From the NCBI RefSeq assembly GCF_008365375.1, contig NZ_QOKW01000028.1, positions 1 through 64,000 of the forward strand: a stretch of DNA of 64,000 nt, given 5' to 3'. The notes under the pieces are model-generated. The model did no database searches, was not told the origin of the DNA, and saw only the letters and a list, made by a program, of their open reading frames with translations. The DNA is from Roseomonas genomospecies 6 (lineage in GTDB: Bacteria; Pseudomonadota; Alphaproteobacteria; Azospirillales; Azospirillaceae). Shown piece by piece: positions 8,252 to 16,518 of this stretch (position 1 is the first letter of the stretch; every line of letters starts with the position of its first letter). A program made the position numbers and the translations under genes.

Positions 8252-9775
8252 CTAGCGCAGGCAGTGGATCGTCCCGTTGAGGACGGCGGTGTTGCGGCAC
8301 TGCGGCGGTCGGAGGGCAGGACGCAGCGCCACGCCCGGTATGGCCTCCGATATGGCTGGAGGGCGGGCCGTCCGGTAAAGCCCCATCAGGTCGTCGAACA
8401 GCGCCTGCGCCGCCCGGCGGTAGCCGTCGGGGCGGAAATGGACGTGGTCGGACGCGGCGAGCGGCGGGTCGTTCCGCGTCCAGGCATGGGTGCCGCAGGC
8501 GCCGCCCATCACCGCCGACCAGTCCCAGAAGGCGGTGCCGGCGGCCAGCGCCTCCTTGCGCTCGACCTCCCGCACCATGGCCAACTCCGCGGGCGGATGC
8601 CACGCGCAGGTGCCGGACGGTGGCGAAGTGGGCGAGCAGGCCGCGGTGGCCTCGGCCGGGCAGCCCTTCGGCAGGCGGTTGGCGTCGGGCGGGCCGACCA
8701 CCAGGACGGAGGCCCACGGCGCCCAACGCCGCAACGCCGCCAACCGCTCGCGGAAAAGCGTCCGGTAGGCATCCTCGGTCAGGCTGCTGTTGAAGCCCTC
8801 GTTCGTGCCGAAGGCCAACACGATCAGCGCCGGGTGAAGGGCCTGGAGTTCCGCGGAGACGGTCGCCTCGTCCCAGCGCTGCAACAGGCCGACGGTGGCG
8901 CCAATCACCCCGTGACTTTCGTAGTAGACGCCCTTTTCCGCACCGTGCAGCGCCACGCGCAGCAGCTCGACGCGGCCGTCACCCTTCGGGCTGAGGACGA
9001 TGCTGTGGGCGGGCTGGGGGAGCTTCAGCCGGGCGACAAACCCGCCTTCCTGCGGGCGCGCGGTGGCCAGGCTGCGCACCGGTTTGCCGTCGGCCGTGAT
9101 CAGCAGGCCGCCGCCGCCCGGACGGCCGACCAGCGTGAGGACGATCGAGGACACCGGCGCGTTGTCCGCGCTGTCAAAGCGCAGCGCCTCGTCCGGCCGC
9201 ACCGAGGAGGCCGAAAAGCCGCTGATGCCCAGACGGTCGCCGGGCTTGGCGTTCAGACCGCCGGACAGCGTCCAGGTCTGCGGGCCCAGCGTGACGGTGG
9301 GGGAGAACAGCCCCTTGTAGGCCGGTCCCGGCGGGAAGCCCCCCGGGCCGGCGTTGCCGAACCGCTCCTGAAACAGGCCCCGCAGCGTGCCGCTGAAGTG
9401 GCTTCCGGCGGTGTGGCTATCACCGATCTGGAGGATGGACAGCGTGCCCGCCGGCCGGCGTTCGAGCTTGCCGAGGGCCGTGAAGAAGGCGCCCAGGCTG
9501 CGGGCGTCGCCGGCCAACCGCCCGTCCTGTGGACGCACCGTCCCAGTGGCGGCCTTGCGCGGCGCGGCGCCGTCGGCCGCGTGGGCAGGGGAGGCGCCAG
9601 ACGTCCCGACAAGCGCCAACAGCGCGATCACCAGCAGGGCCGCCCACCGCACCGGCGGGCTGGCGACACGCCGGCCGCGGCGTTGCGCGTCCGCGGTCGA
9701 GGCGTCAACCCGCTTCCGGTCCTTCGGCGCGGGACGTGGCGGCGCATCGGGTGCGTTCGACGGTGTCCGGACCAT
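8252..9775 (-). CDS. SGNH-hydrolase-fold protein, probable O-acetyltransferase/esterase partner of the MBOAT
   Basis: From the ATG at 9775 the protein has 507 residues. A GTG at 9796, overlapping the upstream stop as GTGA, is an alternative start. A membrane segment (WAALLVIALLALVGTSGA) anchors it, with the remainder periplasmic. The SGNH blocks are visible: GDSHTAG with the nucleophile serine, GTNEG for the oxyanion Asn, and DHVHF for the catalytic Asp/His pair. Between blocks I and III a beta-rich insert of about 150 residues resembles the carbohydrate-binding-like insert of two-domain SGNH proteins. Its position in front of the MBOAT gene suggests it completes or edits polymer O-acetylation. 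Confidence 0.82.
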   Translation of the reverse strand: MVRTPSNAPDAPPRPAPKDRKRVDASTADAQRRGRRVASPPVRWAALLVIALLALVGTSGASPAHAADGAAPRKAATGTVRPQDGRLAGDARSLGAFFTALGKLERRPAGTLSILQIGDSHTAGSHFSGTLRGLFQERFGNAGPGGFPPGPAYKGLFSPTVTLGPQTWTLSGGLNAKPGDRLGISGFSASSVRPDEALRFDSADNAPVSSIVLTLVGRPGGGGLLITADGKPVRSLATARPQEGGFVARLKLPQPAHSIVLSPKGDGRVELLRVALHGAEKGVYYESHGVIGATVGLLQRWDEATVSAELQALHPALIVLAFGTNEGFNSSLTEDAYRTLFRERLAALRRWAPWASVLVVGPPDANRLPKGCPAEATAACSPTSPPSGTCAWHPPAELAMVREVERKEALAAGTAFWDWSAVMGGACGTHAWTRNDPPLAASDHVHFRPDGYRRAAQALFDDLMGLYRTARPPAISEAIPGVALRPALRPPQCRNTAVLNGTIHCLR

Positions 9776-9792
9776 GGGAAAGGGCGTGTCCT

Positions 9793-11250
9793 TCACTGTT
9801 CGGCCAACCGTAGGCGCAGCACGGGGAGCAGCGCCTGCACGATCCACTCATAGCCGCGCGGGCTGAAATGGATGCCGTCGTCGCTGCGCAGTTTCCACGG
9901 CCGCCCTTCCCGTTCGCCCAGGTAGGCGGAATAGTCTCCGTCCGCACCGACGGTCACGGGCCACAAATCGACGAACGGGGTTCCAGTTTCGGCTGCGGCC
10001 TGCCGATAGATGTCATTGAGGAAGCGCACGTTCTGCGAGAAGGTCTCGCCGCGCATGACGGGCAGGCCGACCCAGACCAGCGGAATGCCGCGGCTGCGGA
10101 AGCGCCCGATGGTTTCCCGCACGCGCCGCCCATAAGCCGCGGTCCAAGCCGGCGTGCGGAAAGCCTCGCGGTGCCGGCGATCGTCGTGGACGAAGCCCTG
10201 CGGGTCATTGGCGCCGAGCAGGACGACCGCGGCGGTGATTCGCTCGCTGCGCAGCAGCCGCTCCAGTTCCGCCCCCCAGTCAAAAAAGTCCAGGCGGCTG
10301 AGACCGGTCGATACGCGCCCGTCGTTCAGCACGCGCACATGGTCGGCCCGCAGCAGGCGGCTCAGGCTCGGGCCGAGCCCCTGGGCCAGCGAATCGCCGA
10401 ACACCAGAACGGTTTTTTGGGCTTCCGCCGTTGCGGCCGGCGCAGGGGCGGCCTGCGGAACGCGTTGGAGCGCGGGCGGTGGCACGACCGCGGGCGCGGG
10501 GTCCGCATCGGCCCGCTTCGGTGCCGGGAGACGGGCCGGCTTGACCTTTGGAGGCCGTGGCGGGACCGGCGGAGGGGATTCGGCCGGAGCCTCGGCCGTG
10601 ACCGCGAGAACCCCCGGCGATGCGGCGTCGGGCGCGGGCAGAGGAAAGGGGTCGGCAATGGGCGCGGACGTTTCGATGACCGTGTCCAGCGGATCGGAAG
10701 CCGGCGGTTCCGGAAGAAGCGGTTCGGGAGGAGACGGTGGCACGGCAGGCTTGGCCATGGGCGGCGTCGAGCCCGACCGCGTGTCGGCGTGCGCCAACGC
10801 GGTGGGGAAGCGCAGGTCCCGCACCGCGGCGGCCGCCGTGCGGGCCGACGTGGTGACGGCGCTGACGCCCAGCCGCTCGACGGCGTCCTGGAAGGTTTGG
10901 CTGGCGGTCACCGCCGCATCGGCGGCCCGCCCGGCCTTCAGGCCCACGGCCCATGCGGTTATGGACGGCGCGTTCAGGACGGCGAGGACCACCGCCGCGG
11001 CCAGCAAGCCGGTCGCGGTCCGCAGCGGCGTCCAGCCGGTGCGAGTGCGTCCGTCGGCCTCGAACATCTCCACGAGGTAGCGGCCGTAGTCGCTATCCTG
11101 GCCGGCGCGCCAACAGAGCAGAATGCGGAGCTCGCACGCGGCGTGGCGGTCGCGCCAGTAGCGCCAGCCGCTCCGCAGCTGGCCGGTGTCGCTGGTGCGC
11201 AGCAGTTCCTGCCACTCGTCGCCGTTCAGCCCCTCGATGACGTAGATCAT
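9793..11250 (-). CDS. Membrane-anchored SGNH-hydrolase-fold protein with proline-rich linker
   Basis: The N-terminus is uncertain. I chose the ATG at 11250; an ATG at 11262 and longer frames to 11478 exist, none with a good ribosome binding site. A cytoplasmic domain of about 65 residues (IEGLNGDEWQELLR start) precedes one membrane helix (TGLLAAAVVLAVLNAPS). A long Pro/Ala linker follows, then an SGNH domain with GDSLAQGLG (nucleophile), GANDPQGF and DDGIHFSPRGY (Asp/His). The next gene begins at its stop codon, so the two SGNH proteins and the MBOAT are likely one operon. It may be a peptidoglycan or exopolysaccharide O-acetyltransferase or esterase. The order of cytoplasmic domain, helix and linker resembles the protein at 12832-14295. 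Confidence 0.78.
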   Translation of the reverse strand: MIYVIEGLNGDEWQELLRTSDTGQLRSGWRYWRDRHAACELRILLCWRAGQDSDYGRYLVEMFEADGRTRTGWTPLRTATGLLAAAVVLAVLNAPSITAWAVGLKAGRAADAAVTASQTFQDAVERLGVSAVTTSARTAAAAVRDLRFPTALAHADTRSGSTPPMAKPAVPPSPPEPLLPEPPASDPLDTVIETSAPIADPFPLPAPDAASPGVLAVTAEAPAESPPPVPPRPPKVKPARLPAPKRADADPAPAVVPPPALQRVPQAAPAPAATAEAQKTVLVFGDSLAQGLGPSLSRLLRADHVRVLNDGRVSTGLSRLDFFDWGAELERLLRSERITAAVVLLGANDPQGFVHDDRRHREAFRTPAWTAAYGRRVRETIGRFRSRGIPLVWVGLPVMRGETFSQNVRFLNDIYRQAAAETGTPFVDLWPVTVGADGDYSAYLGEREGRPWKLRSDDGIHFSPRGYEWIVQALLPVLRLRLAEQ

Positions 11251-11580
11251 GGGGGCAGCCATCGAGGAGGGGGCCGTCGCGGGGGCTATGACAGCCGCGC
11301 GAGCTTCGCTGAGGGTCGTCAAAAGGCGTGTGCTCCGGACCGGCGGATCGACCTCCGGGCGGGCCGGCAGGGCGATCCATGGCGCCTTTCTGGCGCATCC
11401 TTTTCGGAATTGCCATTCTGAACAACGATACATGCGCGACAATTCGCTCCACACTGACGCGGTATGCGCAGATGGCATTGAAACCGGATGGCCCGTTGTT
11501 CACTCTCAACGCACACACGCTGCCGACTGGACCGGCAGCGCCCTGTCAACCTCTGCCAACCAACAAACGATTTGGTGATC
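11251..11580. other. Divergent promoter region
   Basis: This gap separates the minus-strand SGNH/MBOAT genes from the plus-strand M48 peptidase gene, so promoters for both directions should lie here. The part from about 11405 to 11470 is noticeably less GC-rich. I cannot assign exact promoter elements. The upstream part may include N-terminal codons of the SGNH gene if a longer start is used. Confidence 0.4.
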
Positions 11581-12783
11581 ATGCGCCTTGCCGGTCTTGC
11601 CTCCACTGTGCTGGCCTCCTCGCTTCTGCTTGCCGGCTGCGTCACCGACGGGCTGAGCTCAGCCTCCGGCCAGTTCTTCCAGGCGGCCACTCTGACCGAC
11701 GACGACATGGCCCAGATGGCCGCGGACGGCATCGTGGAGTTGGATGCACAGAATCGCGTGGCGCCCCCACAAAGCCCCTACACCACGCGACTGGTGGAGC
11801 TGACGCGGACGTACGCTGCGGTGAACGGCCGGTCGCTGCACTTCAAGGTTTACCTGAAGCCGGAGGTCAACGCCTTCGCCATGCCGGACGGCAGCGTCCG
11901 CGTCAATTCCGGACTGATGGACCTGATGACCGACGATGAGCTGAAGTTCGTCATCGGCCATGAGATCGGCCATGTCGCGCTGAGCCACGCCAAGAAGAAG
12001 ATGCAGGTCGCCTACGCCTCAAGTGGCGTGCGCCAAGCGGCGGCGGCGCAGGGCGGCACCGGTGGCCGACTCGCGGCCGGTCCGTTGGGCGACTTGGCGG
12101 AAGCGGTGGTCAACGCCCAGTTTTCCCAGGCGGAGGAGACGGAGTCCGACGAGTACGGCCTGTCCATCGCCGTGGAGGCCAAGGCGCGCCCGACAGCCGC
12201 CGTGACTGCCCTGCGCAAGCTGGGCGACGGGCATTCGCCCGACGCGTTGCGTCAGTTGCTGGCCAGCCATCCCGCCCCCGAGGCTCGCGCCGATCACCTG
12301 AACCAGCTCGTCGCCCAGAAATACGGCGGTGCCGCTGAGACGGAACTGGCGGCGGCGTCCACCCCGGCCCCCGCACCGGTCGAAAGCCACGGCACGAATA
12401 TGGAAGTTCGCGTCGCCTCGGCACCCGCGCCGACCCGCCTCACCCCGGCGCCCGGCGGGGCGAGCCGCGGCATGGCACCGCCGCTCCGCCACCGAAGCAT
12501 GGGCAGCCATGCCGATGAGGGTGCGGCGAACGCGGCGCGCGGTGTCTCCGCGCACCTTGCGTCCTACGACGACGATGGCTTCGTCGACCGCGTGATCGAA
12601 AAGTACCAGGGCAGCCCGTGGCTTCGGGGGCGCTCGCTGACGACGCACCGGCTTCACACGGGAGTGACGGGACGGCCGGTGATCCGGCTGATCGTCAAGG
12701 GCTTCGCCTCAACGGCCGAAGCGCGCCGCTTCTGCCACGGCCTCCGCGGCTCATGGAGCTATTGCCAGCCGATCCACGGCTAA
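11581..12783 (+). CDS. M48-family metallopeptidase lipoprotein with SPOR-like C-terminus
   Basis: From the ATG at 11581, with GGTGATC just upstream, the protein has 400 residues. It starts with a lipoprotein signal ending in the lipobox LLAGC, so it is membrane-lipidated. The catalytic zinc site HEIGH lies near residue 124, and the third ligand is in the following EETESDEYGL block, as in periplasmic M48 peptidases of the LoiP/BepA type. A short repeat-like region (LASHPAPEARADHL) is normal for the family. After a low-complexity linker, the last 80 or so residues end in ARRFCHGLRGSWSYCQPIHG. This matches the SPOR-like tail of the propeller protein at 4984-6567. A role in envelope protein quality control is likely. 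Confidence 0.88.
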   Translation: MRLAGLASTVLASSLLLAGCVTDGLSSASGQFFQAATLTDDDMAQMAADGIVELDAQNRVAPPQSPYTTRLVELTRTYAAVNGRSLHFKVYLKPEVNAFAMPDGSVRVNSGLMDLMTDDELKFVIGHEIGHVALSHAKKKMQVAYASSGVRQAAAAQGGTGGRLAAGPLGDLAEAVVNAQFSQAEETESDEYGLSIAVEAKARPTAAVTALRKLGDGHSPDALRQLLASHPAPEARADHLNQLVAQKYGGAAETELAAASTPAPAPVESHGTNMEVRVASAPAPTRLTPAPGGASRGMAPPLRHRSMGSHADEGAANAARGVSAHLASYDDDGFVDRVIEKYQGSPWLRGRSLTTHRLHTGVTGRPVIRLIVKGFASTAEARRFCHGLRGSWSYCQPIHG

Positions 12784-12831
12784 CCGCGTCGAGCCCGGGC
12801 CGTAGACGTCGCTTTCCAGGACCTGTCCATC

Positions 12832-14295
12832 GTGACCGACGGTGCATCGAAATACCGGCTGCGCATCTGGCAGGGCGAGTTGGACCTCGTCATCCGGGCG
12901 GCAGCGCTGGAAGACGTTGCGGATCTGATCCGCCAGCTGGGGCGCCTCGACGGTGACGCCGAGGTGGTGGTCGAGACCTGGGACCCGGAGGACGCGGCCT
13001 GGATCGCCTACGACACGCTCCGCGTGCCGAAGCGCGACGTCGCGGCAGCGGGTACGCGGGTACCACGGTGGCGCCGGTTGGTGGCGCCCGGCATCGCCCT
13101 GCTGGCCGGCGCGGCGGCCACGCATCTCAGCCTCGCACCGCCGACACCGGCAGCGGTTTCGGCACTGGAGGCGACCGTGATCGAACCGGCCCCAACCGCC
13201 GCGCCCGAGCCCGTCGCCGTTCCGGCTCCCGCGCCCGCCCCGGTGCCCGTTGCACCGACGACGCATCGCAAGGCAGCGTGGCCGCCGGGCAAGGAGGAGT
13301 TCCGGAAGCTTGCCGCCACCATCGGTGTCACCAAGGAGGACCACAGCGGCATGGAGGGCCCATGGGCGCTGCCGGGCGGCGTGGCCGTCGCCTATTGGGG
13401 GCAATGCGGCGGGTCCGGGTGCGGTCTGAAGGGATGGACCTTCGCCCTGTTCCGGCAGGACGGACCGGTCACGCTGTCGGAAAAGGTCTATGCCTCCGAC
13501 GTCGAACGCCCGACGCTCAGCGGTTCGGCGGTCCTTCTCAAGGGGCCGAACGAGAAGGGGAACGCGACCCTCTGGACTTTCCATGACGGCGTCTTGAGCC
13601 GGTCCGCGCAGCCGATCCCCCTGGCAAAATTGCCGAACGCAAGCTGCCGAGGCTTTTACAGCCTAATCGAAAGCGAATGCGCGCCGGAGCCGGGCAAGGA
13701 CTGTGCAAACGTTCTCGATTCCATGTCCCGCGCCGGTATGCAGCAGGTTCAGTACATCAACGATATGTGGCCGGCGCGCGGTCCGATCTTCGACCGTGTC
13801 TGCGCGGCGTGGTGCCGGCGCAAACCGGTTACGCTCGCCCAGTTCTCGCAGACTTTCTGTCAGGTTCCAGCCGACCCGGCGATCGAACGATTGCTGAAGA
13901 CGATCTACGGCTCCTATCTCGCCCCCAACCGCCGCCACACCTACCCAAGGATCGACAGCCCGTCGGAGCTGCGCGAGGTCTTCTCCGAGGAGATCGTCCA
14001 GGCTCTGGAACTGGACCGGAAGCAAAACCCAGGGGATGTCGGCGTCTTCGACTTCAACGTCTTCGTCGACGGACAGGACTACAGCCTGACCAAAATGCCG
14101 TCCTTCACCATCAACATGCTGGACGCGGCGACGGCCCGCGTTCTGGCCGTCGGGGTGAACGAGGTCGATGGAAAGAAGGCGAAAATTTCCATCGACTTGT
14201 CCCGAACGCCGGCGGGCTGGCGGATCACCAACATCCACTGGCCGCGTTCGGGGGCGGACATGGCGGCGTTGATCCGCAAGGTCAAGGGCACCTGA
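12832..14295 (+). CDS. Inner-membrane-anchored protein with a DUF3828-like periplasmic domain
   Basis: The 487-residue protein starts at GTG 12832, 48 bp after the M48 gene, and is probably cotranscribed with it. The cytoplasmic N-terminus (residues 1-80, YRLRIWQGELDLVIRAA onward) is followed by a membrane helix (VAPGIALLAGAAATHLSLA). A Pro/Ala-rich linker and a cysteine-containing domain with YWGQCGGSGCGLKGWTF come next. The C-terminal 160 residues (IERLLKTIYGSYLAPN to the end) resemble DUF3828-type domains of unknown function. The membrane-anchor-plus-linker plan matches the SGNH protein at 9793. I infer an envelope role but cannot name the substrate. Confidence 0.65.
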   Translation: MTDGASKYRLRIWQGELDLVIRAAALEDVADLIRQLGRLDGDAEVVVETWDPEDAAWIAYDTLRVPKRDVAAAGTRVPRWRRLVAPGIALLAGAAATHLSLAPPTPAAVSALEATVIEPAPTAAPEPVAVPAPAPAPVPVAPTTHRKAAWPPGKEEFRKLAATIGVTKEDHSGMEGPWALPGGVAVAYWGQCGGSGCGLKGWTFALFRQDGPVTLSEKVYASDVERPTLSGSAVLLKGPNEKGNATLWTFHDGVLSRSAQPIPLAKLPNASCRGFYSLIESECAPEPGKDCANVLDSMSRAGMQQVQYINDMWPARGPIFDRVCAAWCRRKPVTLAQFSQTFCQVPADPAIERLLKTIYGSYLAPNRRHTYPRIDSPSELREVFSEEIVQALELDRKQNPGDVGVFDFNVFVDGQDYSLTKMPSFTINMLDAATARVLAVGVNEVDGKKAKISIDLSRTPAGWRITNIHWPRSGADMAALIRKVKGT

Positions 14296-14298
14296 GCC

Positions 14299-15262
14299 GG
14301 TTATGTCAGGGCTCGCGCCACGTTGCCGGGAGCTTGGCCATTCCCCAGATCTCCCCTCTCAGCGAGGAGGAGAGGGATGCGTTGCCCGCACTGCCAGTCG
14401 GCAAGCACGACCGAGCGTTCGGATCGGACGGCGCACGGGTATCGCCGCTTCCGCTGCCGGGAGTGCCGGCGCGGTTTCAATGAACGCACCGGCTCGGTGC
14501 TGAACCGCCGCAGCTGCCCTCCGACGTGGTGTTCCTGATCGTGCCGTGGCGGCTGCGCCTGAAGCTGAGCCTGCGTGATCTCGCCGAGATCCTGCTGTTG
14601 CGCGGACTGGTCTTCTCCCATGAGGCGGTGCGGGACTGGGAAGCCAAGCTGGCGCCGTTGCTCACCGAGGCTCTGCGTCAGCGCCGGAAGGGCAAGATCG
14701 GCCGGAGCTGGTCCGTGGACGAGACCTACCTCAAGGTCGCCGGCCAGTGGCAGTACCTGTCCCGGGCCATCGACAGTGATGGCAACTTGGTGGACGTCTT
14801 CCTCAGCCCGACGCGCGACCAAGTCGCGGCCAAAGCATTCTTCCGCTCAGCGATCGAGGTGACCGGGGTCCTCCCCGAGACCATCACCTCCGACAAGCAC
14901 TCCGGCTACCCGCCGGCCCTCGAGGAGGTGTTCGGTGAGGATGTCGAGCACCGTACCTCGAAATACAAAAACAACCGTTTGGAGCAAGATCACCGCGGAG
15001 TGAAAGGCCGCACCCGGCCGATGCGCGGCTTCACGTCCTCAGGCAGTGCTGCTCAGTTCTGCCGGGCTGACGACGAGGTGCGCAACTTCCTGCGCCCGTC
15101 GACCCGGCGCAGGCAGCACGTCCCAGCAGCGCGCCGGCGGGCGATCCATGTCCAGAGGGTCGCTGCCCTGCGCGACATGCTTGCTGTCGCGTAACTCACG
15201 CTGTCCGCCTCCGGGACCCCTGCATCGTCAGCTCAGGCGTGGCGCGACACCTGACAGAACCC
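14299..15262 (+). mobile_element. IS6-family insertion sequence (copy 1), frameshifted
   Basis: The ends are inverted repeats of about 24 bp: 14299-14322 (GGTTATGTCAGGGCTCGCG start) and the reverse complement of 15239-15262, with 21 of 24 matches counted by hand. Between them lies one transposase gene broken by a single-base deletion. No 8-bp target duplication is visible (left CCTGAGCC, right CCAAAACG). Its right end cuts into a decayed ISKra4 transposase, so it arrived after that element. Confidence 0.85.
14377..15194 (+). pseudogene. IS6-family transposase with N-terminal zinc ribbon, frameshifted
   Basis: From the ATG at 14377 (AGGAGGAGAGG just upstream) the first frame encodes a zinc ribbon (CPHCQS and CRECRRGF) up to GSVLNR. 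The frame is then lost near 14505-14510. The rest is in another frame: DLAEILLLRGLVFSHEAVRDW, VDETYLKV with the first catalytic Asp, SDKHSGYPPALEE, and NRLEQDHRGVKGRTRP with the catalytic Glu. Restoring one base near 14508 would rejoin them. No slippery A- or T-run is present, so I read this as decay, not programmed frameshifting. Confidence 0.85.
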
Positions 15263-16046
15263 CAAAACGTTGCGGATCGGGCTGTCGCTGGCCGCGGCCC
15301 CCAGCGACCGAGGACCTTCCGCGCCGTCGCTGAGGATGGTGACCGGTGTGGTCGCCGTCGCCCCCAGACGGCGTAGGACATGATAGAGCTGCCGCACTTG
15401 CCAGTCGGCCTCGGCCGGCAGGCTGCTGAAAACGACTCCTTGCTCTGGTCGTTGCCCACCCGCGCGAGCATCACCTCGAACGAGTGCATCTGGTAGGTCT
15501 TGATCGACTTCACATGCCCCGCGTCGATGGCCAGCGTGATCGCCGTTGCCGGCGAACCCTCGTCCGGCGGGACGAGCGCCGACCGTTCGAGCCGAGCGCC
15601 GACCCGAAACGTGCGCCGGCGGATCGTCTCCACTTCCGGGGCCGTGCCCAACGGCAATAGCTCGGCCAGCAACGCTCTCGCCCGCCGGTAGGGCAGAGCG
15701 CTGCCCATCCCGGACAGAATCCGTTCGTACTCTGGGGTGCAGCGGTCGGGCATGATCTCGGCGACCGGAGTCAGGCTGCGCCGGCAGGCCACACCATAAC
15801 GGCAAGGGGCAAAGCGGGGCGCGACGCTCCCCAGTAGCCGCACCGACGCCGAAAGCGACAATGCGCGTTGGCCTGGGCCGTGACCAGGACACGCTGCGGG
15901 CCAGCCAGGGTTTTCTTGCCCTCGGCCAAGCTCAACCCGAGTATCGCCGTCTGACCATCAGCCCCGATCCGCTCGCCCTCGGAGATCATGTGCTGCGTCA
16001 CCGCGCCGGCCTCGCCCGTCATCTCCATTATGACCCGCCACTTCAT
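15263..16046 (-). pseudogene. ISKra4-family transposase remnant, several frameshifts, 3' end lost
   Basis: The N-terminus at 16046 reads MKWRVIMEMTGEAGAVTQH and continues with LAEGKKTLAGPQRVLVTAQ and HCRFRRRC. The frame then changes, resuming as EIMPDRCTPEYERILSGMG, LPYRRARALLAELLPLG and AIDAGHVKSIKTYQMHSFEV. After another shift it reads VVFSSLPAEADWQVRQLY and TPVTILSDGAEGPRSLG. These are the ordered blocks of ISKra4 transposases. At least two frame changes are needed, and the gene is cut by the IS6 element at 15262. It is a dead element. Confidence 0.75.
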
Positions 16047-16518
16047 TGCGCCCCAGGTTCGCTGCCATCCCAGCGCGCTGTACCAGCCTCCCCCAGGTTT
16101 GCGATGGTTTCCGCGCAATCAACAGCGCCGGCCACGCCGGCAGATGCTCCGCCGCCTCGGTGCAACAACGTCGTTCAATGCACAAATTCATTTTTCATCT
16201 ATCTTTAAGTATCAAAAGTGGTAACATTGATTTGAATAAAATCAGCTATCTGTGGGGGCAGATAAATGATCAGAACCTTATCTATCTCGATAATAATACC
16301 GGCGGCCATGAAGGGCACTTTGGATGTTCTGTGCCGGCCGAAGGGCGATTTTACGGGGCCTGCCCAGGCTCGTAATGCAATTAAAAGTTTATTGCGGCTC
16401 AAAAATAAAAAATGAAATCCTGAGAAAGGATGCACGCAGCGCTATCCATCTGGCTTGGCGCATCGCAAACAAAACAACTTGAACGTGATCTCCTCCCCGC
16501 CGTATCCGGCGCGGGAGC
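16047..16518. other. AT-rich leader region of the giant RTX gene
   Basis: The stretch from about 16185 to 16450 is the most AT-rich DNA near this gene and holds no supported coding frame. It contains a small inverted repeat (TGATTT at about 16229 with AAATCA) and short A/T tracts, so it is the likely promoter region for the RTX gene. The first 100 bases or so (16047-16160) may still be ISKra4 end sequence. Confidence 0.4.

Noticed and set aside
6749-9853. A 1,034-codon plus-strand open frame
   Set aside because: It lies antisense to the MBOAT and SGNH genes, which have clear motifs. Its own translation is Arg/Gln/Gly-rich with no family resemblance.
14377-15194. Programmed frameshift in the IS6 transposase
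   Set aside because: There is no slippery run or stem-loop at the break near 14508, and a one-base deletion in the codon after LNR explains the shift. IS6 transposases are normally single-frame.
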